DNA from: Chloroflexota bacterium
GTDB lineage: Bacteria > Chloroflexota > Dehalococcoidia > Dehalococcoidales > RBG-16-60-22
Direction: 5' to 3'
Assembly: GCA_016875955.1 (NCBI GenBank)
Contig: VGOH01000009.1
Location: forward strand, 1 to 15,391
Length of the DNA: 15,391 bases
In this document: piece after piece, positions 5,667 through 13,448 of the stretch
How the letters are laid out: each line of letters begins with the position of its first letter
Numbering within the stretch: the first letter of the stretch is position 1
The notes under the pieces: generated by a model
Seen by the model: only the letters and a program-made list of their open reading frames with translations
The model's database searches: none
What the model was told of the DNA's origin: nothing
Made by a program: the position numbers and the translations under genes

Positions 5667-6809
5667 TTGGGTAGGCAGAAGTTAAGCAGCGTGCTTCCTC
5701 CCGGAAGCTATTATTTCTCCGGCGATGAGGCGGTGGCCGAGGGCGCCATGGCGGCGCGGTGCGGCTACTGTGCTGGCTATCCGATAACTCCGGCCACGGA
5801 AACGCTGGAGAGGCTTTCCATCCGGTTTGGCGAGATGAGGGCGGCCTTCATGCAGATGGAGGACGAGATTGCCTCTATCTGTTCCTGCATCGGGGCATCA
5901 TGGGCGGGGGCCAAGGCGATGACCATTACCTCCGGACCCGGCTTCAGTCTCATGCAGGAAGCAATTGGCTATGCCGTATTCACCGAGACGCCGCTCGTCC
6001 TCGTTGATGCACAGCGGTCTGGCCCCAGCACCGGGCAGGCGACCCGTGTCGGCAGCGGTGACATCATGCAGGCCAAATGGGGCTCACACGGTGATTACAT
6101 GATTATCGCCTTATCGCCCTGGTCAGTGCAGGAACTGTACGACCAGACTATCAATGCCTTCAATCTTGCCGAGCGCTTTCGGGTACCGGTTTTCGTCATG
6201 GCCGAGGAGGCGACGGCCCACCTGCACGAACGCATGGAGGTCGGTGCGGAGGTAGAGCTATTCAATCGGGAGAAAAAGCCGGGGGCGCCGCCGTTCGGCA
6301 CGAAGGAGGAGGACGGCGTGCCGCCGATGCCCGCCTTCGGCGACGGCGAAAAGTTACTGATTACCGGTTCCACTCATGATGAATGGGGAGTGAGGAAAAT
6401 AACCCACCCGGAGATTCATCAGGGACTGATTAACAGGCTGCATAAGAAAATCCTGAACCACAGTCAGGAAATAATTCAATATGATAATTACTATCTGGAC
6501 GATGCTGAGGTGGCGGTGATATGTTATGGCTTCACCGCCAGGAGCGCTCTGTTTGCCGTGGAGCAGCTGCGTGAAGAGGGTAAGAAAATCGGTGTGCTGC
6601 GCCTGAAGACGCTCTGGCCCTTTGCTTCTGAATTAATTCAGGATATCGGTTCTAAAGTGAGCAAAATCGTGGTCCCGGAGATGAACATGGGGCAGGTGGC
6701 CGGCGAGGTGAAAAAATATGCCCGCTGTGATGTGATACCTTATGGTCAGGTAAATGGTGAAATCATACACCCGCATACGATTATGGAGCAATTGAGGAGG
6801 CTGGTGTAG
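5667..6809 (+). CDS. korA: 2-oxoacid:ferredoxin oxidoreductase, alpha subunit
   Basis: A 380-residue alpha subunit of the four-subunit oxidoreductase family, which converts a 2-oxoacid plus CoA to acyl-CoA, CO2 and reduced ferredoxin. Diagnostic features are 'GDEAVAEGAMAARCGYCAGYPITPATE' at about 19-45, containing the YPITPxxE motif, then 'MEDEIASI' and 'TSGPGFSLMQEAIGYA'. The C-terminal region (about 275-380) is the transketolase-C-like domain. I chose TTG 5667 because GAGG lies 8 nt upstream and the homologous region begins soon after; an in-frame GTG at 5691 lacks an SD. Its stop overlaps the beta-subunit start by one base. It opens a long plus-strand operon. The substrate could be 2-oxoglutarate, 2-oxoadipate or a branched-chain oxoacid. 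Confidence 0.9.
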   Translation: MGRQKLSSVLPPGSYYFSGDEAVAEGAMAARCGYCAGYPITPATETLERLSIRFGEMRAAFMQMEDEIASICSCIGASWAGAKAMTITSGPGFSLMQEAIGYAVFTETPLVLVDAQRSGPSTGQATRVGSGDIMQAKWGSHGDYMIIALSPWSVQELYDQTINAFNLAERFRVPVFVMAEEATAHLHERMEVGAEVELFNREKKPGAPPFGTKEEDGVPPMPAFGDGEKLLITGSTHDEWGVRKITHPEIHQGLINRLHKKILNHSQEIIQYDNYYLDDAEVAVICYGFTARSALFAVEQLREEGKKIGVLRLKTLWPFASELIQDIGSKVSKIVVPEMNMGQVAGEVKKYARCDVIPYGQVNGEIIHPHTIMEQLRRLV

Positions 6810-7561
6810 TGGTCAGGGAACTGGAAAAATACCTGCGTCCCGGCATCGGGGTCACCACCTACTGCCCTGGCTGCGGCGAGGCGATTTTGCAGGGGCTCAT
6901 TTTGCGCGCCATTGATGAGCTCAAGTTGAATATGGACGAGATGCTGTTCGTCTCGGGCATAGGCTGTGCCGCCTGGATACCGAGCCCGTATTTCTATGCC
7001 GATACGCTGCACACGCTGCACGGCCGGACCATCGCCTTCGCCACCGGCGCTAAGATGGTCAATCCCAAGCTGAAGGTGATGGTGATAAGCGGTGATGGCG
7101 ACCTTGCCGATATCGGTGGCAACCACCTCATTCACGGCGCGCGCCGGAACATGGATATGACCGTCATCTGCGCCAATAACCAGAACTATGGCATGACCGG
7201 CGGCCAGGTCTGCGCCACCACGCCCGAAGGGGCACTAACCATGACCACCCATCAGGGGAACCCTTTCCGTCCTTTTGACCTCTGCCGGCTGGTGAAGGCG
7301 GCCGGCGCTGTCTACGTGGCGCGTTACGCCGTCACCCAGCCCATGGCCATGATACGGGGCATCAAGAAAGCCCTGCAGACGAAGGGATTCTCCTTTATTG
7401 AGGCGATAACTCCCTGTCCGGTGCAGTTCGGTCGCCGCAACAAGCTGGGCAAGCCGGCGGACATGCTCAAGGACCTGATGTCCCGGTGTATTTCCGAGGA
7501 AAAGGCGGCAGCATTGTCCGCGGAAGAATTGAAGGGCAAAATAATCACCGGAGAACTGTAA
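6809..7561 (+). CDS. korB: 2-oxoacid:ferredoxin oxidoreductase, beta subunit (TPP-binding)
   Basis: A 250-residue TPP-binding beta subunit. The thiamine-diphosphate/Mg motif is GDGDLADIGGNH (95-106) continuing to 'ICANNQNYGMTGGQ' (120-133). Cys19 and Cys22 (YCPGCG), Cys53 (GIGCAAW) and Cys203 (TPCP) are placed to bind the [4Fe-4S] cluster nearest TPP, as in known members. The start is GTG 6809, overlapping the alpha-subunit stop, with GAGGAGG 8 nt upstream: a classical coupled start. All expected cofactor residues are present, so the enzyme should be functional. The length is normal for a beta subunit without the C-terminal extension of one-chain PFORs. Confidence 0.92.
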   Translation: MVRELEKYLRPGIGVTTYCPGCGEAILQGLILRAIDELKLNMDEMLFVSGIGCAAWIPSPYFYADTLHTLHGRTIAFATGAKMVNPKLKVMVISGDGDLADIGGNHLIHGARRNMDMTVICANNQNYGMTGGQVCATTPEGALTMTTHQGNPFRPFDLCRLVKAAGAVYVARYAVTQPMAMIRGIKKALQTKGFSFIEAITPCPVQFGRRNKLGKPADMLKDLMSRCISEEKAAALSAEELKGKIITGEL

Positions 7562-8110
7562 GTGGGTCAGATTAAACAGGCGCTTATCTGTGGTTACGGC
7601 GGGCAGGGGATTGTCCTGGCCGGCACCATTCTGGGGCGGGCTGCCTTCAACGACGGCAAATGGGTGGGCGGCACCAATTCCTATGGTGCCGCTTCAAGGG
7701 GCGGCGCCTGCCGGTCTGAGGTGGTCATCTCTGGCCAGCCGATAAGCTTCCCTTACGTCATTGAGGCTGATGTTCTGATTGCCATGTATCAGACGGCCTA
7801 TAACAAGTACATCGGGGAAGTGAAAAGCAAGGGGGGCATCGTCATTTACGATGAGCAATTTGTCTCCCCGAGCAAGATTGATGGCCTGAAGCAGGTGCCA
7901 ATTCCGGCGACTAGGACAGCCATTGAGGAGCTTAAGAGCGAAATTGTGGCCAATATGGTCATGCTGGGGGCGGCAGTTGAGCTTACCGGCCTGGTAACCA
8001 AAAAAGCGCTGCGCTCAGCAGTCGCCGAGACGGTGGCAGAAAGGCTCCGGGCGCTGGATTTAAAGGCTGTGGAAGCAGGTTTCAGACTGGGCAGCGGGAA
8101 GTCCGCTTAA
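7562..8110 (+). CDS. korC: 2-oxoacid:ferredoxin oxidoreductase, gamma subunit
   Basis: A 182-residue gamma subunit. The glycine-rich N-terminus 'ICGYGGQGIVLAGTILG' (9-25) and the 'SYGAASRGGACRSEVVIS' block (40-57) are diagnostic of the family's CoA-proximal domain. Translation starts at GTG 7562, immediately after the beta-subunit stop TAA, with GGAG about 9 nt upstream. The protein completes the catalytic trimer with the two preceding genes. No residue looks lost and the length is typical. Confidence 0.9.
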   Translation: MGQIKQALICGYGGQGIVLAGTILGRAAFNDGKWVGGTNSYGAASRGGACRSEVVISGQPISFPYVIEADVLIAMYQTAYNKYIGEVKSKGGIVIYDEQFVSPSKIDGLKQVPIPATRTAIEELKSEIVANMVMLGAAVELTGLVTKKALRSAVAETVAERLRALDLKAVEAGFRLGSGKSA

Positions 8111-8141
8111 CGCTTAATATGAAGAAAGGTGATAGACTGGC

Positions 8142-8351
8142 ATGCCGGTAGAAGGCAGGATGCATAAACCTGTGGTGGACCATAAAAAGTGCAACCATTG
8201 CCGCATGTGCCGGCTTCTCTGCCCTGATCTGGCCTTAACGTTGAACGAGAAAGAAGGTCAGATTCAGATTGACCTTGATTTCTGCAAAGGCTGCGGCATC
8301 TGCGAGGCTTTTTGTCCCAAAGAGGCCATCAAGATGGAGCTGGAAAAATAG
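8142..8351 (+). CDS. korD: 2[4Fe-4S] ferredoxin, delta subunit of the 2-oxoacid oxidoreductase
   Basis: A 69-residue ferredoxin with two complete cluster motifs: Cys17, 20, 23, 27 (CNHCRMCRLLCP) and Cys48, 51, 54, 58 (CKGCGICEAFCP). This is the pattern of the delta subunit that carries electrons from the oxidoreductase to soluble ferredoxin. It follows the alpha, beta and gamma genes rather than preceding them as in many kor clusters. ATG 8142 has AAAGGTGA some 10-12 nt upstream. A second in-frame ATG at 8160 is possible and would remove only six residues before the first motif. An independent ferredoxin serving the downstream dehydrogenases cannot be excluded. Confidence 0.87.
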   Translation: MPVEGRMHKPVVDHKKCNHCRMCRLLCPDLALTLNEKEGQIQIDLDFCKGCGICEAFCPKEAIKMELEK

Positions 8352-8362
8352 CTGGAGGAGAA

Positions 8363-9403
8363 ATGACGGTAAAGGTGGTCATGGTGGTGCCCCACCCGCT
8401 CATCCCGCATGATGAGGCAGATTACCGGAAAATCGGGGCGGAATTTATTAAAAAGCCGTGCCAGACGAAGAAGGACATCGTAAACGCGGCCAGGGAAGCT
8501 GATTTTATCATCACCTTTGATAAACCGTTTACCAGAGAGGTAATCGGGCAGCTGGAGCGTTGCCAGCTGATATACAACATCGGCACCGGCTATGAAACCA
8601 TAGACCTGGAGGCTGCCACCGAGCACGGTATCTGCGTTTCTTACCCTGATGCCTATTGCAGCGAGGAAGTCGCCGAGCATGCCATGGCGCTCATCCTCGC
8701 CTGCGCCCGCAAGCTGGTGCGTCTGGACCGGGCGGTGCGGGAGGGCAAATGGGAGTCATATGAGAAGCGGGAGATAAGATTTAATATTCTGCCGCCCATG
8801 CTCCCGGTCAAGGGAAAGACGCTGGGCATCATCGGCCTGGGGAGGATAGGTCGGAGGCTGGTCCCCAAGGCGAAGGGATTTGACATGCGGGTGCTTGCCT
8901 ATGACCCTTACATCCCCGCCAGCGTTTTTCAGGAGTGCGGCGCGGAAGCGGTGGCGCTGGATTACCTTGTTGAGAACTCTGATTTCATATCGGTGCACGC
9001 TGCCTCCACCCCGGAGACCAGGCACATGCTCGGCGCCGAACAGTTCCGGAAGATGAAGCCGACCGCATACGTCATCAACTGCGCCCGTGGCGAGTTCATT
9101 GACGAGAAAGCATTGCACGATGCCATCACCCAGAAAGAGATTGCCGGCGCCGCGCTGGATGTGGTACAGGGAGAAGTTATGCCATTGGACCACCCCATGC
9201 TCAGGCTGGACAACGTCATCATCACCCCGCATACCGCTTACTATTCTGAGGAGTCAATGGCCAGGATGAAACGGCGTCCCTTTGAGGAAATAGAGCGCAT
9301 GGTCCGCGGAGAGTGGCCGCAGTGGCTGATAAATACCGGGGTCAAGAAAAAATTCGAACAGAAGTGGGGCAAGCGGTCGGCAGGAAGAGGTGAACGGAAA
9401 TGA
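8363..9403 (+). CDS. D-2-hydroxyacid dehydrogenase (NAD-dependent)
   Basis: A 346-residue D-isomer-specific 2-hydroxyacid dehydrogenase, in the family of SerA, hydroxypyruvate reductase and CtBP. The NAD-binding motif GLGRIG is at 158-163, with an acidic residue in 'AYDPY' (Asp181) favouring NAD. The catalytic Arg242 (CARGEF), Glu271 (QGEVMP) and His290 (TPHTAYYSEE) are all present. It interconverts a 2-hydroxyacid and a 2-oxoacid. There is no SerA-type ACT domain, so serine biosynthesis is not implied. I chose ATG 8363 for the GGAGG 4 nt upstream; a longer reading frame would overlap the ferredoxin gene. Its stop shares ATGA with the next start. Lying between an oxoacid oxidoreductase and an acyl-CoA dehydrogenase, it may feed oxoacid into that complex. 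Confidence 0.87.
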   Translation: MTVKVVMVVPHPLIPHDEADYRKIGAEFIKKPCQTKKDIVNAAREADFIITFDKPFTREVIGQLERCQLIYNIGTGYETIDLEAATEHGICVSYPDAYCSEEVAEHAMALILACARKLVRLDRAVREGKWESYEKREIRFNILPPMLPVKGKTLGIIGLGRIGRRLVPKAKGFDMRVLAYDPYIPASVFQECGAEAVALDYLVENSDFISVHAASTPETRHMLGAEQFRKMKPTAYVINCARGEFIDEKALHDAITQKEIAGAALDVVQGEVMPLDHPMLRLDNVIITPHTAYYSEESMARMKRRPFEEIERMVRGEWPQWLINTGVKKKFEQKWGKRSAGRGERK

Positions 9404-10590
9404 AATTTCAGGGCGTTGACTATTATCAGATTGATGATTTGCTCTCCGAAGAGGAGAAGATGACCCGGACGATGGCCCGGGAATTTCTGGAGAATGAAGT
9501 AGAGCCACTGGTGGCAGGCGCCTTTCATGAAGAGAAGCCTCTTGACCTGGAGAAAATCGCGCCCAAGATGGGGCAGCTGGGCATGATTGGCGCTTTTATC
9601 CCCGAGGAATACGGGTGCGCCGGGGCGAACTATGTCACCTTCGGGCTGATATGCCAGGAAGTGGAGAGGGTGGACAGCGCCCTGAGGACGTTCATTGCTG
9701 TCGAGTCGGGGCTGGTAATGTACCCCATATGGCGTTACGGCTCCGAGGCACAGAAGAAAAAATGGCTGCCTTTAGTTGCCCGGGGGGAAAAGGTGGGCTG
9801 TTTTGGCCTGACCGAGCCGAATCGCGGTTCGGATGTCGCCTCAATGGAAACGGTGGCTAAAAAGACGGCCGGCGGCTGGGTGATTAACGGCACGAAGCAG
9901 TGGATAAGCGAGGCGTCAGTGGCTGATTTTGCCGTGGTCTGGGCGCAGACTGATGAAGGTATAAGAGGCTTCATTGTTGAACGCGGCACCGGGGGATTCA
10001 CCCAGACCTTTCAGGCACGCAAAGGCTCCATGCGGGCCAGTGACGTTGGCGAGCTCGGCTTTGCCGACTGCAAGGTGCCCGCGGAAAGCATGCTGCCGGA
10101 GGGGAAAGGTCTGCGCGCGCCCTTCAGTTGCCTTAACCAGGCGCGGTATGGCATCTCCTGGGGCGCCATCGGGGCAGCCATGGACTGTTATGAGACGGCG
10201 CTCAATTATGCCAAGGAGCGGGAGCAGTTTGGCGCCCCGATTGCCGCCTATCAGCTGGTGCAGCTGAAACTGGTCACCATGCTGATTGAGATTACCAAGG
10301 CACAGTTGCTCTCTTACCGCCTGGGCCGGCTGATGGACGAGGGCAAGGCCAGCCACGCCCACATTTCCCTGGCCAAGAAGAATAACGTGGCCACGGCGCG
10401 CCTCTGCGCCCGGCTGGCGCGCGAGACCCTGGGCGCCAACGGCATCTCTCTGGACTATTCTCCCATGAGACACATGGCCAATATTGAGTCGGTCTATACT
10501 TATGAGGGGACTGATGACGTCCATACCCTGATTCTGGGGCAGGACATCACCGGCATATCAGCGTTCCGGCGGGAGTTATCAGGAGGTTAA
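9400..10590 (+). CDS. gcdH: glutaryl-CoA dehydrogenase-like acyl-CoA dehydrogenase
   Basis: A 396-residue flavin (FAD) acyl-CoA dehydrogenase. It is colinear with glutaryl-CoA dehydrogenases: 'DDLLSEEEKM' near the N-terminus, 'IPEEYGCAGAN' (67-77), 'GCFGLTEPNRGSD' (133-145), 'LNQARYGISWGAIGAAM' (245-261) and 'ESVYTYEGTDDVHTLILG' (363-380). Glu369 is the predicted catalytic base. Arg96, aligned with the human Arg94 that holds the distal carboxylate, is kept, as are Glu89 and Tyr368, aligned with human Glu87 and Tyr369. This favours a decarboxylating enzyme producing crotonyl-CoA. ATG 9400 overlaps the previous stop and GAGGTG lies 8 nt upstream. The electron acceptor is presumably ETF, which is not encoded here. 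Confidence 0.88.
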   Translation: MKFQGVDYYQIDDLLSEEEKMTRTMAREFLENEVEPLVAGAFHEEKPLDLEKIAPKMGQLGMIGAFIPEEYGCAGANYVTFGLICQEVERVDSALRTFIAVESGLVMYPIWRYGSEAQKKKWLPLVARGEKVGCFGLTEPNRGSDVASMETVAKKTAGGWVINGTKQWISEASVADFAVVWAQTDEGIRGFIVERGTGGFTQTFQARKGSMRASDVGELGFADCKVPAESMLPEGKGLRAPFSCLNQARYGISWGAIGAAMDCYETALNYAKEREQFGAPIAAYQLVQLKLVTMLIEITKAQLLSYRLGRLMDEGKASHAHISLAKKNNVATARLCARLARETLGANGISLDYSPMRHMANIESVYTYEGTDDVHTLILGQDITGISAFRRELSGG

Positions 10591-10591
10591 G

Positions 10592-11158
10592 TTGAAAATA
10601 CTGGCTATTGCGGGCAGCCCCAGGCCGAAAGGGAATACCAATTTTCTGGTCGACCAGGCTTTAGATGAGGCCGCAAAGCTCGGGGCGGAGACGGAAAAGA
10701 TAGTCCTCGCTCAGTATAAAGTAAATCCCTGCCTGGGCCATGATGATTGCGCTTCTTTCGCCTCCTGTGCCCAGAAGGACGATGCCGGCTGGATTCTGGA
10801 CAAATTATATGAAGCTGATGGGGTTATTCTGGCCAGCCCGGTCTACTACTACAATGTGAGCGCCCAGATGAAAGCCTTCATGGACCGCAATTTCTTCCCG
10901 TACAACAAGAGCCGGCAGGCCAAAGCCAGGGTGGTGGGCATTATCATTGTCGCTGAGGCAGAGGGTATTGAGGACACGCTCCATACCTTGCACCAGTTCA
11001 TTGACAGCGTTTTTAGCATAGGTAAAAGCCAGCGTCTGGTGGTGAGTGGGTATGCCGGCCGGGCCGGGGAAGCCGCCAAAGATGCTAAATTAGTCACCGA
11101 AGTCCGCAGCCTGGGGCAGAAAATAGTGGCCAGCCTGAAAAAGGAGCTGTCGGATTGA
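10592..11158 (+). CDS. flavodoxin-fold NAD(P)H-dependent reductase, iron-sulfur flavoprotein-like
   Basis: A 188-residue flavodoxin-fold protein. The FMN-phosphate loop is 'GSPRPKGNTNFLV' (8-20), followed by the 'ASPVYYYNVSAQMKAFMDR' (80-98) flavin-binding segment. Archaeal-type iron-sulfur flavoproteins carry C-x2-C-x2-C-x(4-7)-C after the first domain. Here the equivalent is Cys47-x2-His50-x2-Cys53-x5-Cys59, so one ligand is His. It may hold a cluster with a His ligand, or be a cluster-less NADPH-dependent FMN reductase. The start is TTG 10592 with an AGGAGG 5 nt upstream that overlaps the end of the previous gene. Its TGA overlaps the next start (TTGA). It is the seventh gene of the operon and possibly exchanges electrons with the ferredoxin. 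Confidence 0.8.
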   Translation: MKILAIAGSPRPKGNTNFLVDQALDEAAKLGAETEKIVLAQYKVNPCLGHDDCASFASCAQKDDAGWILDKLYEADGVILASPVYYYNVSAQMKAFMDRNFFPYNKSRQAKARVVGIIIVAEAEGIEDTLHTLHQFIDSVFSIGKSQRLVVSGYAGRAGEAAKDAKLVTEVRSLGQKIVASLKKELSD

Positions 11159-11610
11159 AGATAGGTGTTATTGCTGACACCCATGCCCAGACCATTGAGG
11201 ACATCCCTTGGTCGGTTATGAATGCGCTGAAGGGCGTTGACCTCATCATCCATGCCGGCGATTTTACAGACAGGGCGGTGCTGGATGGCCTCCGGGACAT
11301 TGTGGAGGTCAGAGCGGTTCACGGTAACATGGACTCGGGCGAGTTGCGGCGGATGCTTCCCGACAAACGGACCATTGATGTTGAAGGCAAGCAGATAGGG
11401 CTGGTTCATGGCTCTGGCGGGCCCTGGGGTATAGCGGAAAGGGTGCGGCCGCTTTTCGGCGAGGTGGATATGATTATATTTGGCCACTCACACCTGTCAT
11501 GTAATGAATACATACGGGGAACGCTCATGTTCAATCCAGGGCGAGCCCGTGATTCATTCGGCATCGTCACGGTAGAGAAAGAGATAAAAGCTGAGATAAT
11601 AAGGGTTTGA
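11155..11610 (+). CDS. YfcE/MJ0936-type metallophosphoesterase
   Basis: A 151-residue calcineurin-like phosphoesterase with the full metal-binding set: Asp8-x-His10 (ADTH), Asp36 (HAGDF), Asn58 with Asp60 (HGNMD), His85 (LVHG), and His111 and His113 (GHSH). It is normal length for the small YfcE-like family, which hydrolyses phosphodiesters in vitro, with physiological targets mostly unknown. The start is TTG 11155, overlapping the previous stop, with AAGGAG 8 nt upstream. It has no obvious metabolic connection with the oxoacid genes and may only ride in the operon. Confidence 0.88.
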   Translation: MKIGVIADTHAQTIEDIPWSVMNALKGVDLIIHAGDFTDRAVLDGLRDIVEVRAVHGNMDSGELRRMLPDKRTIDVEGKQIGLVHGSGGPWGIAERVRPLFGEVDMIIFGHSHLSCNEYIRGTLMFNPGRARDSFGIVTVEKEIKAEIIRV

Positions 11611-11647
11611 ATTGCTATAAAATAGCGCTCGCAGGTTGTTCAAGATA

Positions 11648-12949
11648 ATGGTATCTGCAGATAAGAGTGGAGTGGATAAAAAACCACTCTTTTTTTATGG
11701 CTGGGTTATCGTCGGCATTGCCACCGTTGGCATGATACTGATATACGGCATGCGCCATTCTTTTGCCGTGTTTTTCCCGCCGATTCTTGAGGAGTTTGGC
11801 TGGAGCCGGGGCAGCACGGCATTAATGCTTTCCCTGAACCTGCTCGTTTATGGCCTGACGGCACCGATTGCCGGCAGCCTGTGCGACCGATGGAAGCCTT
11901 ATCGGCTTGTCCTGATTGGAATTGCCGTTCTGGGGCTGGCCACGGCTGGCTGTGCTTTTGCCCGGGAACTGTGGCATTTTTACCTTTTGTTTGGCGTTTT
12001 AATGCCCGCGGGCTCAGCCTGCTGCGGTACGCCGATACTCGGGCCGATGCTGGTCAACTGGTTTGCCAAGAGGCGGGGCATGGTCATGGGCCTGGCCCAG
12101 ACAGGTGGTGGCCTCAGCTTCACCTATGGCATGTTTGTTGAGTTCATTATCTCCCAGGTGGGCTGGCGTTACACGTACTTTGTTATCGCCGGCATCCTGT
12201 TCGCTGTGATGCTACCTATTTATCTTCTCCTCTTCAAGTACCGTCCTGAAGATAAAGGGCTCCAGCCGTATGGGGCTGAGGATGAAAGGGTGGCCGTCAG
12301 GCTGGACGCCAGTGCCACAGTGGGACAGAAATCAGCGCCCCAGGGCTGGACTTTGCGGCAAGCACTGCGGACATATCAACTATGGTTTCTGATAGCGGCG
12401 CAATCATTCTACTGGGGCGTTGGCGCCTATATGGTGCTGGGCCATCAGGTCAAATTTGCCGAGGATGTTGGCTACAGCAGCACCTTCGCCGCATCGGTCT
12501 TTGCCCTCTTTGGCGTATTCAGTGCTGCTGGCCAGCTGTCTTCAAGCCTGTCGGACTGGATAGGGAGGGAGAAAACAGTGACCATCGCCGTCGTTCTGAC
12601 CCTGGGTGCGATGACGGCTTTGATTTCAGTCCATGATGCATCACAGCCCTGGCTTCTCTACCTGTACGCGATATGCTTTGGCTATGGCGCCGGGCTGACC
12701 TCTCCGGCCATCTATGCCGCGCTGGCGGATATCTTCTACGGGCGGCATTTTGGCTTCCTGTCCGGATTGCTGCTGTGCGGGTTCGGCGTCGGCGGGGTAG
12801 TCGGTCCGTGGCTCAGTGGCTTCCTCCACGATATTACCGGCAGTTATATCAGCGCCTTTATTATGGCGATGGTGGCTTTTGCTCTTTCCTGTTTATTAAT
12901 CTGGATTGCGGCACCGAGAAAAGTGGAAAAGCTGCGGAAGCAATCGTGA
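11648..12949 (+). CDS. major facilitator superfamily transporter, monocarboxylate/oxalate-formate type
   Basis: A protein of about 433 residues with twelve hydrophobic segments in two six-helix halves, separated by a charged loop at about 204-238. 'FYGWVIVGIATVG' opens helix 1. 'LCDRWKPYRL' after helix 2 and 'LSDWIGREKTV' in the second half are the MFS loop-2/3 signatures. 'NWFAKRRGMVMGLAQTGGG' is typical of the monocarboxylate/oxalate-formate porter branches. It likely moves an organic anion across the inner membrane. I prefer ATG 11648; an in-frame TTG at 11636 is possible and neither has a strong SD. It follows 37 bp after the phosphoesterase, so may belong to the oxoacid operon and import its substrate. 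Confidence 0.83.
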   Translation: MVSADKSGVDKKPLFFYGWVIVGIATVGMILIYGMRHSFAVFFPPILEEFGWSRGSTALMLSLNLLVYGLTAPIAGSLCDRWKPYRLVLIGIAVLGLATAGCAFARELWHFYLLFGVLMPAGSACCGTPILGPMLVNWFAKRRGMVMGLAQTGGGLSFTYGMFVEFIISQVGWRYTYFVIAGILFAVMLPIYLLLFKYRPEDKGLQPYGAEDERVAVRLDASATVGQKSAPQGWTLRQALRTYQLWFLIAAQSFYWGVGAYMVLGHQVKFAEDVGYSSTFAASVFALFGVFSAAGQLSSSLSDWIGREKTVTIAVVLTLGAMTALISVHDASQPWLLYLYAICFGYGAGLTSPAIYAALADIFYGRHFGFLSGLLLCGFGVGGVVGPWLSGFLHDITGSYISAFIMAMVAFALSCLLIWIAAPRKVEKLRKQS

Positions 12950-12982
12950 GCTTCTCCGGCTGAACCTGAGCCAGTTCCCGGG

Positions 12983-12998
12983 AGGGATTAATATCCCT
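12983..12998. repeat. short hairpin at the convergent gene ends
   Basis: AGGGAT (12983-12988) and ATCCCT (12993-12998) flank a TAAT loop, overlapping the stop codon of the minus-strand gene. A 6-bp stem without a T-run is a weak bidirectional terminator candidate. Confidence 0.3.
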
Positions 12999-13434
12999 GC
13001 GCCAATCTCCAGGCGGCGAGCTGGGCAGCGTGTTCCCGGTAGTGACCGATAGTATCAAGGCGGAGTCGCTTCCTAAAGCGGGGAATAACAAAAGCGCTTT
13101 CCGGGACAGTCTTCAGAAGGTTAATCAGCTTATCGTGGGTGGCGAATAGCTCTTCCCGTACCTGTTCCAGAGAAAGGTGTCGCTTGCGTTCCTGCTCTCG
13201 GGCGTTGAAGGCATCAATGCCCAGGTAGCGGGGGAGGGGCTTGCCCGCCAGTATGATAGGCAGGGCTTTGCAGGCTTCTTCATTCCAGGTAGCAATATGA
13301 GCCATGACATCACGGACTGACCAGTGGCCGACGGCGCCCGGCTGAAGAAGAGCTTTCTCGGGCAGTCCTTCCCAGGTCTGAAGTAGCGCCTGCCATTCCC
13401 GCTCCAGTCTGTCCAGCGTTGGCTCTCTTTTCAC
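12988..13434 (-). CDS. DinB/DfsB-like four-helix protein
   Basis: A 148-residue all-helical protein with the DinB/ClbS-DfsB pattern. 'GHWSVRDVMAHIATWNEE' (36-53) carries His46, and 'DTIGHYREHAAQLAAWR' (127-143) carries His131 and His135. These three histidines match the family's metal-binding triad. Relatives include thiol-dependent S-transferases and ClbS-type hydrolases, but most are unassigned. The start is GTG 13434-13432, 14 nt after the stop of the cysteine-synthase-family gene, so they are probably translated from one message. No strong SD is visible, so translation could be coupled. It is convergent with the MFS gene, with a 38-bp gap. Confidence 0.75.
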   Translation of the reverse strand: MKREPTLDRLEREWQALLQTWEGLPEKALLQPGAVGHWSVRDVMAHIATWNEEACKALPIILAGKPLPRYLGIDAFNAREQERKRHLSLEQVREELFATHDKLINLLKTVPESAFVIPRFRKRLRLDTIGHYREHAAQLAAWRLAQGY

Positions 13435-13448
13435 CGCCGGTAACCCAG

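Noticed and set aside
9916..10524. 202-residue minus-strand frame within the glutaryl-CoA dehydrogenase gene
   Set aside because: It is antisense to a protein colinear with its family over the full length, has no SD-start pair of note and shows no recognisable domain.
10849..11487. 212-residue minus-strand frame across the flavoprotein and phosphoesterase genes
   Set aside because: It spans two overlapping, motif-rich plus-strand genes and no domain is recognised in it.
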